In this document: piece by piece, positions 43,241 through 54,700 of the stretch | Numbering within the stretch: position 1 is the first letter of the stretch | How the letters are laid out: each line of letters begins with the position of its first letter | NCBI GenBank assembly: GCA_009746045.1 | Contig: RPFO01000104.1 | Location: 5,779,895 to 5,843,894, forward strand | From: Mesostigma viride | Taxonomy: Eukaryota; Streptophyta; Mesostigmatophyceae; Mesostigmatales; Mesostigmataceae | Reading direction: 5' to 3' | DNA: 64,000 nt | The notes under the pieces: generated by a model | The model's database searches: none | What the model was told of the DNA's origin: nothing | What the model saw: only the letters and a program-made list of their open reading frames with translations | Position numbers and translations under genes: made by a program

Positions 43241-44469
43241 AATGAGCTGAGCTGACGTGCCTGCCTTAAGTGCATGCCCGGTGGGGTGGGCGAGGACCTG
43301 TCCCAAGATTACCGAGACGAGTAACGAAAGGAGGGCTCTCAGCCGAGGACAAGGAACTGTCCCTCGTGCCTGATGACCACCTTATTGCCTCCCCTGCTAT
43401 AGAATAATGCTTTCACAACACACACTTTGCACAGTCTGATGATGAAGCCGCACATGCGGAATTTATTGAGAAAGTTAATACAATTACAACACGTTGATAG
43501 TCTCAATATCGATGCACTCCATGCTCACGAGCCCGCAGTTAGGCAGCGCTCCATGACATGCTACCGGCCTTGCTCCCAAGGAAAGGGAGAAACACGAAGG
43601 CCACTAACGAGAGACTCGAAGAGACTACACGCTACGTGAGAGTCCTCTTCGACTATGAACCAAACCATTCGTCATGCCACACGCATGACACACGCCACAC
43701 TTGTCAGTCCAGCCAGGAATGCCAAAACTATCTTGCTGCCTGAACCATGCAAACAGAAACCGCATTCCAGTTGCCGTCCTGGCTTACTACCACACATGCC
43801 AACAAAAACAGGAAGGCATCCCGACAAATCTAAATTGCTACCCTGTTGCCGATCTCATCTCCTAGAGGCTCCGGCATTTCTGTCCCTGGGAATGTCCGGC
43901 ATTTAGACACGACCACCAAGGTCGAAGCATAATATCCTTCAAACAATCTGCACGCTCACACCTTGCGTGTGAGTGGCCCAGCAAACATTGCTTCTAATCT
44001 TTCCTTTCTAGAAGAAATCCCTTTTTAGGGCTGCCAGCGATTTCGCATTCATTCCAGCGATCTGGCTCCGCACCGCAAATTGTCCTTTTCCATTTTCTGT
44101 CCAGTCCTCATAACGTTGACCCGCTATTCTACACCACAAAGACACCTGGCCTGTCAATAGCCTCGGCGCTGTTGAAGTCCAGCAGTCCAGCTCCAGCTCC
44201 AGCTCCAGCTTCAGCTCCAGCTCCAGCTGTCCACTAACTCGCGTATGATCCTCTCGACGCTGCGCACTTGTGCTGCCGTCCGCTCAAGTACGTCTGTGCT
44301 GCGCGCCCAGCCGTGCCTGACCCGGCGCGCGCGCACGTGCACTTTCGTCCGCTCTTATGCTGTAAGTGCTAGTGTCCCCCCCCCGGTCACTAGCCTTTGT
44401 CGAAAATGCGCAGAAAACAAATTCCTTGCGCACGTCACCGGTCTTGTGCATAGTGGCCGCCCGGACGAC
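43241..44469. other. Unassigned block interrupting LINE C
   Basis: LINE C ORF2 is discontinuous here, so this is probably another insertion. No TIR pair or motif was recognised. An (AGCTCC)n hexanucleotide run lies at about 44180-44230. Confidence 0.4.
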
Positions 44470-45200
44470 ACAGCTCGCGTCCGTGACAACCCTACTGGCG
44501 CTCGAAGGGCCTTAACGGGCACCGCAAGCGCATGCTCTTCAAGGTCCTCGTCCTCATGCACGGTGCTCACGTATGGCGCCGAGGCGTGGACCCTACCACC
44601 CAAACTGGCAGCTCGGCTCGACGGCACAGTTTACAGGATGCTCCGGCAGGTCCTTAATGTAGGTTTTTCCGAGCGTCCGTCATCAGAGTCTTTGTACCAT
44701 GGCATGCCCCGTGTTTCGGACGAGATTAGGCAGCGTAGGATAGCATTTGTAGGACACCTTGCACGCACCAGCCAGGTCGACACCACCCTCGGTCTGGCCG
44801 GCCCCCAGCGGCTTGGACAGCCTGGCGGCCAGGGCGGCACATTCTGACCTGGCCTGGCCCCAAGGACATTCCCAAAAGGGTAGGGAAACCTGTCACGAAC
44901 TACGTTCAGATGTTGCTGGACGACCTAGTGGTCCCAGCCCAGTTTGAGCACCGCATCCACTCTCTCTCCCGTCTTTGGACTGCCATGCAGGACAAGACGC
45001 GGTGGAAGAAGATTGTCAAGGCGCACACGCCCGACCCTGTGGGCAAGCCACCTCCCCCCAAGCGGAGGAGGCGTTTTGATGATGAGTAGTGCAGTTAGGA
45101 TTTTCTAGCTAGAGTTAGGATAGTTCGACCACGCGGCTTCCTCCACCCCACCCATCATGAAATATGTGCTACATGACCTCCCCACGGAGGCATGTTATAA
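44470..45200 (+). pseudogene. LINE C ORF2 C-terminus and 3' end, plus copy
   Basis: Encodes 'YWRSKGLNGHRKRMLFKVLV', the YGAEAW block after a 4-bp palindromic insertion (44552-44563), 'RMLRQVLNVGF', 'RRIAFVGHLART' and the basic end 'PPPPKRRRRFDDE'. This is the usual LINE (RTE/L1-like) C-terminal region. The 3' UTR ends in the hairpin (45177-45190) and AATTTAATTT. Confidence 0.85.
45177..45190 (+). other. 3'-terminal hairpin of LINE C
   Basis: CCTCC-CCAC-GGAGG followed by CATGTTATAA and TTTAA repeats. The same place in D elements reads ACTCC-CAAC-GGAGT. Another LINE C copy at 62996-63009 reads TCTCC-CAAC-GGAGG. Confidence 0.75.
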
Positions 45201-45213
45201 TTTAATTTAATTT

Positions 45214-45905
45214 CATGCCTCCGTGGGGAGGTCATGTAGCACATATTTCATGATGGATGGGGTGGAGGAAGCCGCGTGATCGAACTATCCTAACTCTATC
45301 TAGAAAATCCTAACTGCACTACTCATCAAAACGCCTCCTCCGCTTGGGGGGAGGTGGCTTGCCCACAGGGTCGGGCGTGTGCGCCTTGACAATCTTCTTC
45401 CACCGCGTCTTGTCCTGCATGGCAGTCCAAAGACGGGAGAGAGAGTGGATGCGGTGCTCAAACTGGGCTGGGACCACGAGGTCGTCCAGCATGCAGCATC
45501 TGAACGTAGTTGGTGACAGGTTTCCCTACCCTTTTGGGAATGTCCTTGGGGCCAGGCCAGGTCAGAATGTGCCGCCCTGGCTGTCCAAGCCGCTGGGGGC
45601 CGGCCAGACCAAGGGTGGTGTCGACCTGGCTGGTGCGGGCAAGGTGTCCTACAAATGCTATCCTACGCTGTCTAATCTCGTCCGACACACGAGGCATGCC
45701 ATGATACAGAGACTCTGATGACGGACGCTCGGAAAAACCTACATTAAGGACCTGCCGGAGCATCCTGTAAACTGTGCCGTCGAGCCGAGCTGCCAGTTTG
45801 GGGGGGAGGGTCCACGCCTCGGCGCCATACGTGAGCACCGTGAGGACGAGGACCTTGAAGAGCATGCGCTTGCGGTGCCCGTTCAGGCCCTTCGAGCGCC
45901 AGTAC
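45214..45905 (-). pseudogene. LINE C ORF2 C-terminus and 3' end, minus copy
   Basis: Inverted partner of the copy at 44470-45200, lacking its own AT-rich tail. Minus frame 45458-45865 is intact through 'VLTVLTYGAEAWTLPPKLAA', 'RVSDEIRQRRIAFVGHLART' and 'LTWPGPKDIPKRVGK'. A 4-bp GCAT-type insertion near 45490 breaks it before 'RIHSLSRLWTAMQDKTRWKK'. Confidence 0.85.
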
Positions 45906-46266
45906 TAAGGGTGCTACTCCCTGCATTAATTAATTAATTAATTAGGAACATAACTCCGTTGGGAGTCATATGTAGCACATAGCCCTGAGAAGGGGCATAT
46001 GAGCCTATAATACATTCTAAGCTACTTCCTGCAAGGGTGGGAATGTAAACAACACTTGCTCTAGGTGCACCAGGGCACCCGCACCCTCATGGTCTATCAC
46101 GCTATGCCCGGGTAAGGGGGGAGCATGCCTGTGAGGGGGAAGATCATCATGGCTATACAAGAGCTATGGCATGGCTTCTCAGCAGAGAGTGACTCCCTGC
46201 ATGGGCACAACATTACTAAATAAGGCTAGGGCATCGTCTGGAGTGTGGCACATCATAGGCACACAT

Positions 46267-47215
46267 TCTGATCAGACACTCCGCAAAGGTGAAAACCTTT
46301 GCGTTCTGACAGTGCCAGGCCGCGGAAAACGCGGAAAACGCGATCTGCAAATGAATCCGACCGGAATCGAACTGGGGACCTCTCGCACCAATTTTGCTGA
46401 CTATAGGACGGACGTCTCCGGATACCATGGCATCGCCAACTTACACCTACAGTCATCCGCAAAAGTTCTCCTGTCCGGGGAGTGATGCAAGCCTTTCGGA
46501 TTTGGTACTAGATAAATCACTCGAGATCTGTGTGTAGGAGTACTACACACGTGTCTGCACGCGAGACTTGTTCAGTCTCGCACCGTGAGACGGGCTGAAC
46601 ACGGCTGAATCCTTCTTTTTAGTAGAAGGGGGCGTAGCCGGTACTATCGAAATCAGCCAAGCGTATATTCTGATCAGACACTCCGCAAAGGTGAAAACCT
46701 TTGCGTTCAGTGCCAGGCCGCGGAAAACGCGGAAAACGCGATCTGCAAATGAATCCGACCGGAATCGAACTGGGGACCTCTCGCACCAATTTTGCTGACT
46801 ATAGGACGGACGTCTCCGGATACCATGGCATCGCCAACTTACACCTACAGTCATCCGCAAAAGTTCTCCTGTCCGGGGAGTGATGCAAGCCTTTCGGATT
46901 TGGTACTAGATAAATCACTCGAGATCTGTGTGTAGGAGTACTACACACGTGTCTGCACGCGAGACTTGTTCAGTCTCGCACCGTGAGACGGGCTGAACAC
47001 GGCTGAATCCTTCTTTTTAGTAGAAGGGGGCGTAGCCGGTACTATCGAAATCAGCCAAGCGTATATTCTGATCAGACACTCCGCAAAGGTGAAAACCTTT
47101 GCGTTCAGTGCCAGGCCGCGGAAAACGCGGAAAACGCGATCTGCAAATGAATCCGACCGGAATCGAACTGGGGACCTCTCGCACCAATTTTGCTGACTAT
47201 AGGACGGACGTCTCC
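46267..47215 (-). mobile_element. Tandem SINE-like array, about 2.4 units of ~398 bp
   Basis: Units start near 46267, 46668 and 47066, each a ~212-bp SINE-like part. A ~185-bp spacer separates them and contains two strong hairpins (GTGTGTAG/CTACACAC and GCGAGACT/AGTCTCGC). The array is flanked by GGCACACAT (46258-46266 and 47216-47224). The last unit is truncated at GACGTCTCC, which is a 5' truncation in minus orientation. Confidence 0.8.
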
Positions 47216-47326
47216 GGCACACATGTACATTACTAAAAAGGCTAGGCCTCAGCTGGTATAGTGCCTGTAGTAGGCGGGCATGTACAAGGCCACTGTCTAA
47301 CTATTCTACACTACTGCTGTATTCCC

Positions 47327-47907
47327 CTAGGCTGGGGCTGGAGTTGCTGGGGCCGCGGTGGTCGAGGGGGTCGCTTGCCAGGGCTTGTGGCCGACGTAGA
47401 TGGCCGCCCCCTTCCAGTACACCGGCTGGCCCGCCTTGGTCTGCCGGAGCTGGAGGTAGGTCTGCCATAGCTCCCGTCGTCGTTGTTGCTGTGCCAGGGT
47501 CAAGTCGTCGTCAAGGGTGAAGAGAGTCTTCTCGAGCCGCTTGCGGCGTCTGAGAAAAGAAATCTTGTCCGCCGGGGTCTTAAAGGTGAGAAGGAGCGGG
47601 GGCGGCCCGGCCTTACCCCGCGCGCGGGGAAGGCGGTGGGCGGCCAGCTCGATCTCACCAGTAAGGCCCATGCGATCAAGGATTTCTCTCTCAAAAGCAC
47701 GCGCAAGCTTCTCGGAATTCTCACCTTCCTCCATCTTGAGATTCTTGACAATGACGTTGAGGCTGCGCTTGGCGAGCTCGGCCTCCTCGCGGAGGTCAAG
47801 CGTCTGCCGCTGGAGCTGGGCTGCGACGGCGGAGGTGGTGGAGGTGGTATGTTGCTTAAGCATGTCCGCCCAGGTCGTGATGGGAGGAGCATCGCCGGCC
47901 AGGCCAG
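47327..47907 (-). pseudogene. D ORF1, C-terminal half (best-preserved RRM and CTD)
   Basis: An open frame of 178 codons (47863-47327) plus a few upstream codons to the transposon border. It has a coiled coil, then RRM-like 'AKRSLNVIVKNLKMEEGE', 'HRLPRARGKAGPPPLLLTF', 'PADKISFLRRRKRLEKTLF', and the C-terminal domain 'LDDDLTLAQQQRRRELW', 'YLQLRQTKAGQPVYWKGA' and 'GHKPWQA', ending at TAG. This is the L1 ORF1p (Transposase_22) architecture. The other half lies at 60867-61680. Confidence 0.8.
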
Positions 47908-48009
47908 CCCTAGCCTAATATGGATTTGTACTACAGCACTAGTACAAATTGGTTTTTTTTCAACATTGTTATTTAATGCCTCTCATAGGTCCAAAGCATG
48001 GAGGTCAGT

Positions 48010-48395
48010 GTCCCAACATGTGGTGACACCGTGACACCGTGACACCGTGACACCGTGACACCGTGACATCACAACACTAGCATTTCACAGTTTGTATGAT
48101 GTCACATGGTAATGTGACGTTCAGCACTGGTATCATGATGTCCACATGTAAGCTAAAGCGCTGCCCAACATGACGTGACACCGTGACATCATGACACCGT
48201 GACATCGTGACACCGTGACACCGTGACATCACAACACTAGCTAGCATTTCACAGTTTGTATGATGTCACAAGGTAATGTGATGTACAGCACTGATATCAT
48301 GATGTCCACATGTAAGCTGAAGCGCTGCCCAACATGACGTGACACCGCACGACATCATGACACCGTGACATCGTGACACCGTGACATTGAATCTT
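48010..48395. repeat. Left subterminal arrays (GTGACACC)n
   Basis: Blocks of GTGACACC/GTGACATC octamers at about 48024-48070, 48175-48230 and 48335-48390. They are separated by related ~150-bp spacers containing CATTTCACAGTTTGTATGAT. Confidence 0.9.
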
Positions 48396-48716
48396 GCTAT
48401 GTATGGAGATATCGTTTTTCACTTCTCTAACTTGAGTAATGCAAGCACAAGGCAACATAATTAGTTTTGAACCCCTGAAAAGAAAGAACCTTACATGCCC
48501 TACGTCTCAGAACACTGTTGCATCATGCATGACACCAGGACACGGTGACAAAGTGGCATGGCACAAGATACAACTGCATTTGACACCAAATATTGATAAG
48601 GCTAAACAACTAGCCTTCATTCCTAAATAGCCATGCATGCATCACATTCTTTACTGAAATATGACATGGATCTACTAAGTCAACCATGCAGTCACATGTG
48701 AGTCTCAAACCATTAA

Positions 48717-50406
48717 CCCCTAAATGGTCTGAGATCCTGCCGATAAATCGGCTGGATCTTCACAATTTTGCAAACCAGATGCCATCCAACCTACCCATAT
48801 CCAATGGCTGTCCTTGGGGGCCAAGCATGTTCATGAGTTGCCCTTCGGGTTGGTATATCACAACCTCACATATATGCAGGGTAGGCCATGTTTAACTGCC
48901 GTCAAAGTCAGGGGGGTCAAGACGAGCGTTTTCATTTTTGGTAGAATGTGCATTTTGAATTATGTTATAAGACCTAGGCACCTACCAATTCAGGGATGAT
49001 AAACAATTAGTTGCTGAACAGTTTGAGCCATTGGGGTCATCATTTGGGTGGGTATACCAGCAGTTACACCCAGTACAGCCCATAGGGGTACCGTTGGTAA
49101 AAAGCAACCAAGGGAGTAGGAGTGGGCATACTACCTCCTAATATGGCCACCAACCATGCCAAACAATACATTTCCCTTCCACAATGATGGGGAAACATAA
49201 CTGCATCATCACACTGCCCTTACATGGCACCTATGTGCAGGTGCCACCTTGTCCATGCACGTAGGTAACGTGGTACGGACACCCTACGCAAGGCATGCAT
49301 TCTAGGAGGCAGCCACCAACAAACTAGTGGTGTTGAGCCTATTTCAGCCTGCCCTAGCAAGGATAAACTAGGCCTAAGCTGCTATAGCTTGCCAGGTGAT
49401 GGCCAGCACACCTGGTGGCACATGCTGTCAATGGGAAGCTTTTACTCACCAGTTACGTGCTTGATGATGCCACAGAGACCAGCCAACTGCCTCACACTCA
49501 TGCAATATGTGTATGGGAAATGTATAACAAACATATATGGAGGTATTCAAACCCATACAGCCTCTAAAACTTATCACCATCACCCTGTGGCAGGTCAACT
49601 GACTGAGGGAAGCATCTAAGAAGGGTGTTTTAGAAAGGGGCCAGGCCAGGGTCAAGAAAGAGCATGAATAGTGCAAAAAGAATGTGCTACACAAGCTAGA
49701 ACGTATATATAAATGTCAAACATCGATAGGAAAACGATGCTTAAGCTTTACCAGGCATGGATGGCGTTACCTTGGCCCAGGCGGTGGCCGCAAAATGGCG
49801 CATTTCGGCACACCAAAGCTGTGCAGCATGGTCGCTGGATTCGGCGATTTCTGGCCACCCTTGCACGTTTACGACTACTATGTATCATAAAAAGTAAAAA
49901 TAAACCGATATATCCTTTAAAATACGCCGGAAAGTTATCGCTGTCAACGTTTCTATCGTCCGGCCTGATCGCAGTTTTTTCCAGCAAGAACGCTGCCGAC
50001 ACCTATCAAATGGCATTCCCGCGAACCAAAAATTGGCCTGTATGATCTTTAGGACGTTTAAAATCAATATCCTAAGTTTGGACAGAAAATTCGAACGCAA
50101 ACGTAAATGCCATGCGTGGGCGCAAGCCGCCATGGCCAGGTCGTCGTTTTCCGGAATGCACGTTGTACGTGAAAAAGTACCCTGACCCCTTGTACTTTGA
50201 CCGGCCAGAACACCTCTATAACTTTGTCAAAAGTATGCAAACCCTAGTACCATGCTGTGAAGAATTTTATAAACTTTCGATCTTCTCAGCTAAACTTTTC
50301 CTAATTCTCAATAGATTTCGCGGCATCTGGTCCCCCGAGAAGGGGCCGATGCATCGGCTGGAACTCGATTTTTGGCGGAAAATCGGCAGCAAGACCATTT
50401 AGGGGT
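48717..50406. mobile_element. piggyBac-like element, copy 2 (both ends present)
   Basis: TTAA (48713-48716) - CCCCTAAATGGTCT ... AGACCATTTAGGGG (reverse-complement ends) - TTAA (50407-50410), 1,690 bp. TTAA duplication and C-rich ends starting CCC are the piggyBac signature. No transposase-like frame (longest about 110 aa), hence non-autonomous. It is the empty-site reference for the R2-like insertion at 32659. Confidence 0.85.
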
Positions 50407-50803
50407 TAAAACAGGTATGCGCATATGTGTATTCCATCTGGTTTTGATGCCCAGGCGCATACCATTAATTAGACAACTAGTCCAAAACAATGCATGTCTC
50501 ACTTAATAGTCATCATAATACACATCTTGTTCCAGATTGTTATTTGGTATTTCACCAGACGCCTCCGAGGCACTGCGTCCGATGATGCCTGGTGCAAAAC
50601 AATAGCATTTATAGCACGCAAAACAAGAAAGCAAAACAAGAAAGTTACGTTACTATTTTCTCCGACACCAAACGTCATCGTACCCTCCATGCAGCAGCCT
50701 CGTGCAAGCTGAATTGCATAGAAGCTGCAACTACGATTCTATTCATGAAAGCATACAGGCAGGCAGTCGACATCCCAAGCAGGATAACCCCCCTAAACAA
50801 CAA

Positions 50804-50909
50804 CCCCTCGCGGGGGGCGCGTGAAAACGGCAAAGGCAAAGCGGAGCCCGCCGCAAAGGCGGCGGGCTCCGCTTTGCCTTTGCCGTTTTCACGCGCCCCC
50901 CGCGAGGGG
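50804..50909. repeat. 51-bp-arm perfect hairpin
   Basis: Arms 50804-50854 and 50859-50909 are exact reverse complements by my reading, separated by AAAG. The arm starts CCCCTCGCGGGGGGCGCG. It reads through the minus-strand gene fragment in frame. Confidence 0.95.
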
Positions 50910-50963
50910 AATTTTTTTTTGGAAAATGGGGCAAACCATGGGGGGTTTCTTACGGAATTTACC

Positions 50964-51223
50964 TGCGATCTTCCTTGCGATGCAGTTTTGCCTGGTCGCT
51001 CGCGCTCATCCCCGTCCGAACCGCCATCAGAGGCTGCATTAATTCTATTAAGCTCATTCAGCGCGCCCCGGACGTACACGGTTGATTTCTTATCTTTTGG
51101 TTGTTCATCTGCCTTCCCGTCTACAGCAGCGCCATCATCGGCTGTCTCGGCATGCTCTGCACGTTCATCCGAGCCATACTGTTCATGGATTTCTGCCGGC
51201 GGCTGCTGTTCGCCGCTAGCCAT
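50964..51223 (-). CDS. First exon candidate, unknown acidic protein
   Basis: Starts MASGEQQPPAEIHEQYGSD and runs 87 codons of charged, low-complexity sequence ('DGGSDGDERERPGKT') to a CGCAG-GTAAAT donor. The frame stays open through the downstream hairpin, but that part is clearly hairpin translation. It lies inside the 12.96-kb element and could be a second element gene. No family recognised. Confidence 0.35.
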
Positions 51224-51741
51224 CGCAGCTATATCCTATCAAACTCCGCTGTCCTAAAAACACGAACAAACACGAGGGCACGCAAATTATCTACGTCGTG
51301 CGTCCAGAAGTACTTGTCGAGCTTAATCTGTATATTATTTTGCGTTCCAGTTCTCCGGACCTCGTGACATCGGGTGCATGCCTTCGTTCCCGAGGTCGAT
51401 GTCCCGAGGTCCCGAGAACTTGCGGCCCAAATTTAGGTGGTGTCCCGAGGTCCCGACACCTGATTGGCCCGTTGAGATTCGCTCAGAATCAAGAGCAATC
51501 AATGCGGACCACGAGTAGCTCGGACCTCGTGACACCACCTCGGGCCAGGCGGGTGTACTTGCACGCCGATATATCGACAACGATGGAAGATTGCATCGGT
51601 AAAATGTATTCTAAAGACTTTGACCGAACGACTTTCTTCATTACCGCTGCAACTTTTTTTTCCTGAGCTACCGCATATTTCCGACCAATTTCAAGGCTGC
51701 GTCAGGCTTGGCAGACCCATACTTCGTATATATATGCGTTT

Positions 51742-54700
51742 ATCGCTGGGTCCCCTGCCGGGTCCCCACCGGGCCCCGGGGCCAGCTGCCTCCCCGACCC
51801 CTCGGCCGCCGCCCCCGGCCTCGTTGCCGGGGCCTGGGGTGGTCGCGGGCGCGCTGGCGAGTCCCCCTGGGAGGGGCGCCGGCGTTCTCGATCCCCCTCC
51901 GCTGGGGGTCTCCCCGGTGGGCACTGCCTCCTCCGTGGCCCCGGCGGGCCTGCCGGGCGCTGGTCGGGTCGTGGTGCGCGCGCCTGCCGGCCCGGCTGGG
52001 GAGACGCCGCAGGCCCCACGTCCTGCCTTTGCTGGCGCCGCTCCCCGCCACTCAGCGCCCGCCGACGGCCTTCACCGGTGTGCCGTGCTGCTTCCCACGG
52101 GGTCCCCGTGTGCGGGTGTGTTCCACAACCGTAACCTCCTCTGCCAGCACCTTCGCGCTGTGCACCCCGATCTCGGCGCGGCGGATCTGCAGGCCATGAG
52201 CTGTTACCGGTGCCCGGAAGCTCACTGCCAGCGGGTGTACTCCATTCACGGGCGCGCTCAGCACGCGCGCGCCTGTGTTGCTCAACGGCCCCTCAACCGG
52301 CCAGCAGTCCCGGCCCCCTCCCCCCCTCCCGCCTCGGCTCCCACCGGCTCCCAGCCCCCGCCGCCCGACTACTCGGCCAGTTGGCGTTGGCTTGACACGG
52401 TTCCCTGGGATGCATGCGCCATCAACCCGACGTCTACCCTGACCGACCTCCCCCACCGCGCGCGTAGCCTTTTCGCGCAATGTGCAATCGTTTCTCTCCG
52501 GCGCATGCACGCCGCTCCGGACGACCCGCTGGGCTTTAAACTGCACATGGTGACCCCCCGCCTGCTCCTCACCCCTCTCGGGCGTGGTGTGCGCGGCCTC
52601 CAGGGTGCGGTTATTGCCCGTTGCCGACGCTTTCTGCAGGGGGACTGGGAGGGGCTGTTTGGCGTGCCGCCCCCGCGCACGGCCCGGCTGTCGGGGGAGG
52701 TCAACTTCGAGCGGGTGGCCGCCGACGTCATCCGCCTCGTCCGCGAGGGGCAGCTCAGCCGGGCCATGACCCGCTTGGAAATGGCCAAGCTCGCCCCCGC
52801 CAATGCGGCTACCCTGGCGGCCTTGGAGGCTCTTCACCCTGCGGAGCCCGGATTCCAGCTGCCCGTGCCGGACCCCCTGCCGGCCCCCCTCCGGCTGGAC
52901 CGCGACTGCTTCCTGGAGGTGATGCGTGCGGTCCCGCGGGCTTCCTCTACCGGGCCGTCGGGCTGGCGCTACGAGCACTTGGAGGTCCTGGTGGGGCATG
53001 GGGGCGAGGACATTCTCTTTGACACCCTCATTGACCTGGCGGCTGGTCGCGTTCCTCCCGCTGCGCGCGAGTGGTTAGCGGGCGCTCGCCTCCTCGCTCT
53101 GCTCAAGGGTGTCTTGCCCCCCCCGAGGGCAAGGTGCGCCCGATCGCCTGCGGTGAGGTGCTCCGCAAGCTCGTGGGCAAAGTGATCTGCCGCCAAAAGG
53201 CGCCCGAGCTCCGTGCCTTTTTCTGCCCGCCCCTCGCAGCGGGTGAGACCTCGGTGGCGGCCCAGCTGGGGGTGACGACTCCAGGCGGGGCGGATATCCT
53301 CATCCATTCGGTGCAGGCCTACCTCGAGGCCCACCCCACCCACGCTGTCGTCAAGGTCGACTGCCACAACGCGTTCAACAGTCTGTCCCGCGCCAGCATG
53401 TTTGCGGCCGTCATGGAGTCCTTCGAGGACTTGTACGCTTGGACAGCCGTGTGCTACGGCCAGCCCGGCCAACTGGTTCACATCATGGAGGACGGCACTC
53501 GCGGCGGCCTGCTGTCGCGGTCGGGCACCCAACAAGGGGACCCCCTGGGACCCCTGTACTTTGCCGCCCCCCTCCAGGGTTGCCTCCAAGCGGTCCATGC
53601 TGCCCACCCGGCGGTCGCTATTCAGGCCTACTTGGATGATATCTACCTTCTGGGCCCTGTGCCGGACACCACCGCGGCTCTGCTGGCACTGCAGACCGCG
53701 GTGGCCGACATCAACCTCCAGTTGACCCTTGCCAAGTGCGCGGTGTACTCGCCCCAAGGTGATTGCTCCGGCTTTCCGCCCCAGCTCTTGGGCCGGGACG
53801 AGCGCCTCCATGGGTTGGATGTCCTCGGCGTTCCGGTTGGCGACCCCGCGTTTGTCATCGATGCTCTGCGGGCCGCCCTCGAGGCACGCACTGAGGTACT
53901 GCCCTTGATTGCGCGCCTTCATGACTCGCAGACCAAGGGTCTGCTTCTGTGGTTTTGCGCTCACCCTCGCGTCGTTCACTGGCTCAGGGGCGCTCTTCCG
54001 TCTCAGGTCCGGCTGGCCGCCGAGGGCCACGACGAACGCATCCAGTCGGCCTTGGCGCAGCTGGTCCCGGGCCCCGACCTCCCGCCACATGCTATTCGCA
54101 TTGCCTCCCTGCCTGCACGGATGGGTGGCTGCGGTCTGACTCGTGCCGCCCGGCTGGCCCCAGCAGCATTTTTGGGCTCCGTCGCTCAGTCGTGGGCGGA
54201 AAGCTGCCGGCTCCTGCCCCTTTTGGCAACGGCAGCGCCTGACCTCCTGGACCCCAGCAGCCCTTTGCCCTTCGTCACCGCCATCCAGGAGGCCTATGCT
54301 GAGATCCAGCAGGCCTGTTCTCCCGTCCGTGCCGCTCAGGCGGTACAGCGCCACCTCCCTCGCGGCACTCCCTCGGTCGCCTCCGTTCAATCTCCCGCCG
54401 CATTCCCTGCTCGCGTCATCGATAAACACCAGAAAACCTACGCGGGTATTCTGCACACGGCTGATTGGATTGCTCTTTTCGCGGACCTCAACGCCCAGGG
54501 ACGTGCGTGGCTGTTCTCGCTTTCCTTGCGGAGTGTGGGCTCGGCGTACCTTCGTGCTCTTCCCATGGCCCCCCCATTCGCCTTGGCTCCCAGCCACTAC
54601 TCGGTGGCGCTCCGGCACCAGCTATTTGCCCCGCAGCCTCTTGTTCCGGCCGGGCGGCCTTGTGGTAGCTGTGGGCAGCCGCTGGATCCCACGGGGACTC

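Larger units (their letters stand above)
32282..45915. mobile_element. LINE C cluster carrying nested elements
   Basis: Begins with a LINE C 3' tail in minus orientation (32282-32313), switches to plus-orientation ORF2, and ends with a tail-to-tail inverted pair (44470-45200 plus, 45214-45905 minus). It is flanked by ACTCCCTGCAT (32271-32281 and 45916-45926). The ORF2 text is interrupted by a piggyBac-like element, the 8.55-kb TIR element and an unassigned block. Whether it arrived in one event with internal inversion or in several is unresolved. Confidence 0.55.

Noticed and set aside
46371-46460. A functional tRNA gene on the minus strand
   Set aside because: A B-box-like block is present, but the T arm, acceptor stem and A box do not pair well. 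It fits a tRNA-derived SINE at best.
50804-50909. Bacterial-type terminator or a long-arm MITE with TSD
   Set aside because: Eukaryotic context and arms too long for a terminator; no flanking duplication was found to prove insertion.
52969-54618. 549-aa minus-strand frame
   Set aside because: Antisense of the R2-like RT; GC-rich codon bias leaves the opposite frame open, and no motif is present.
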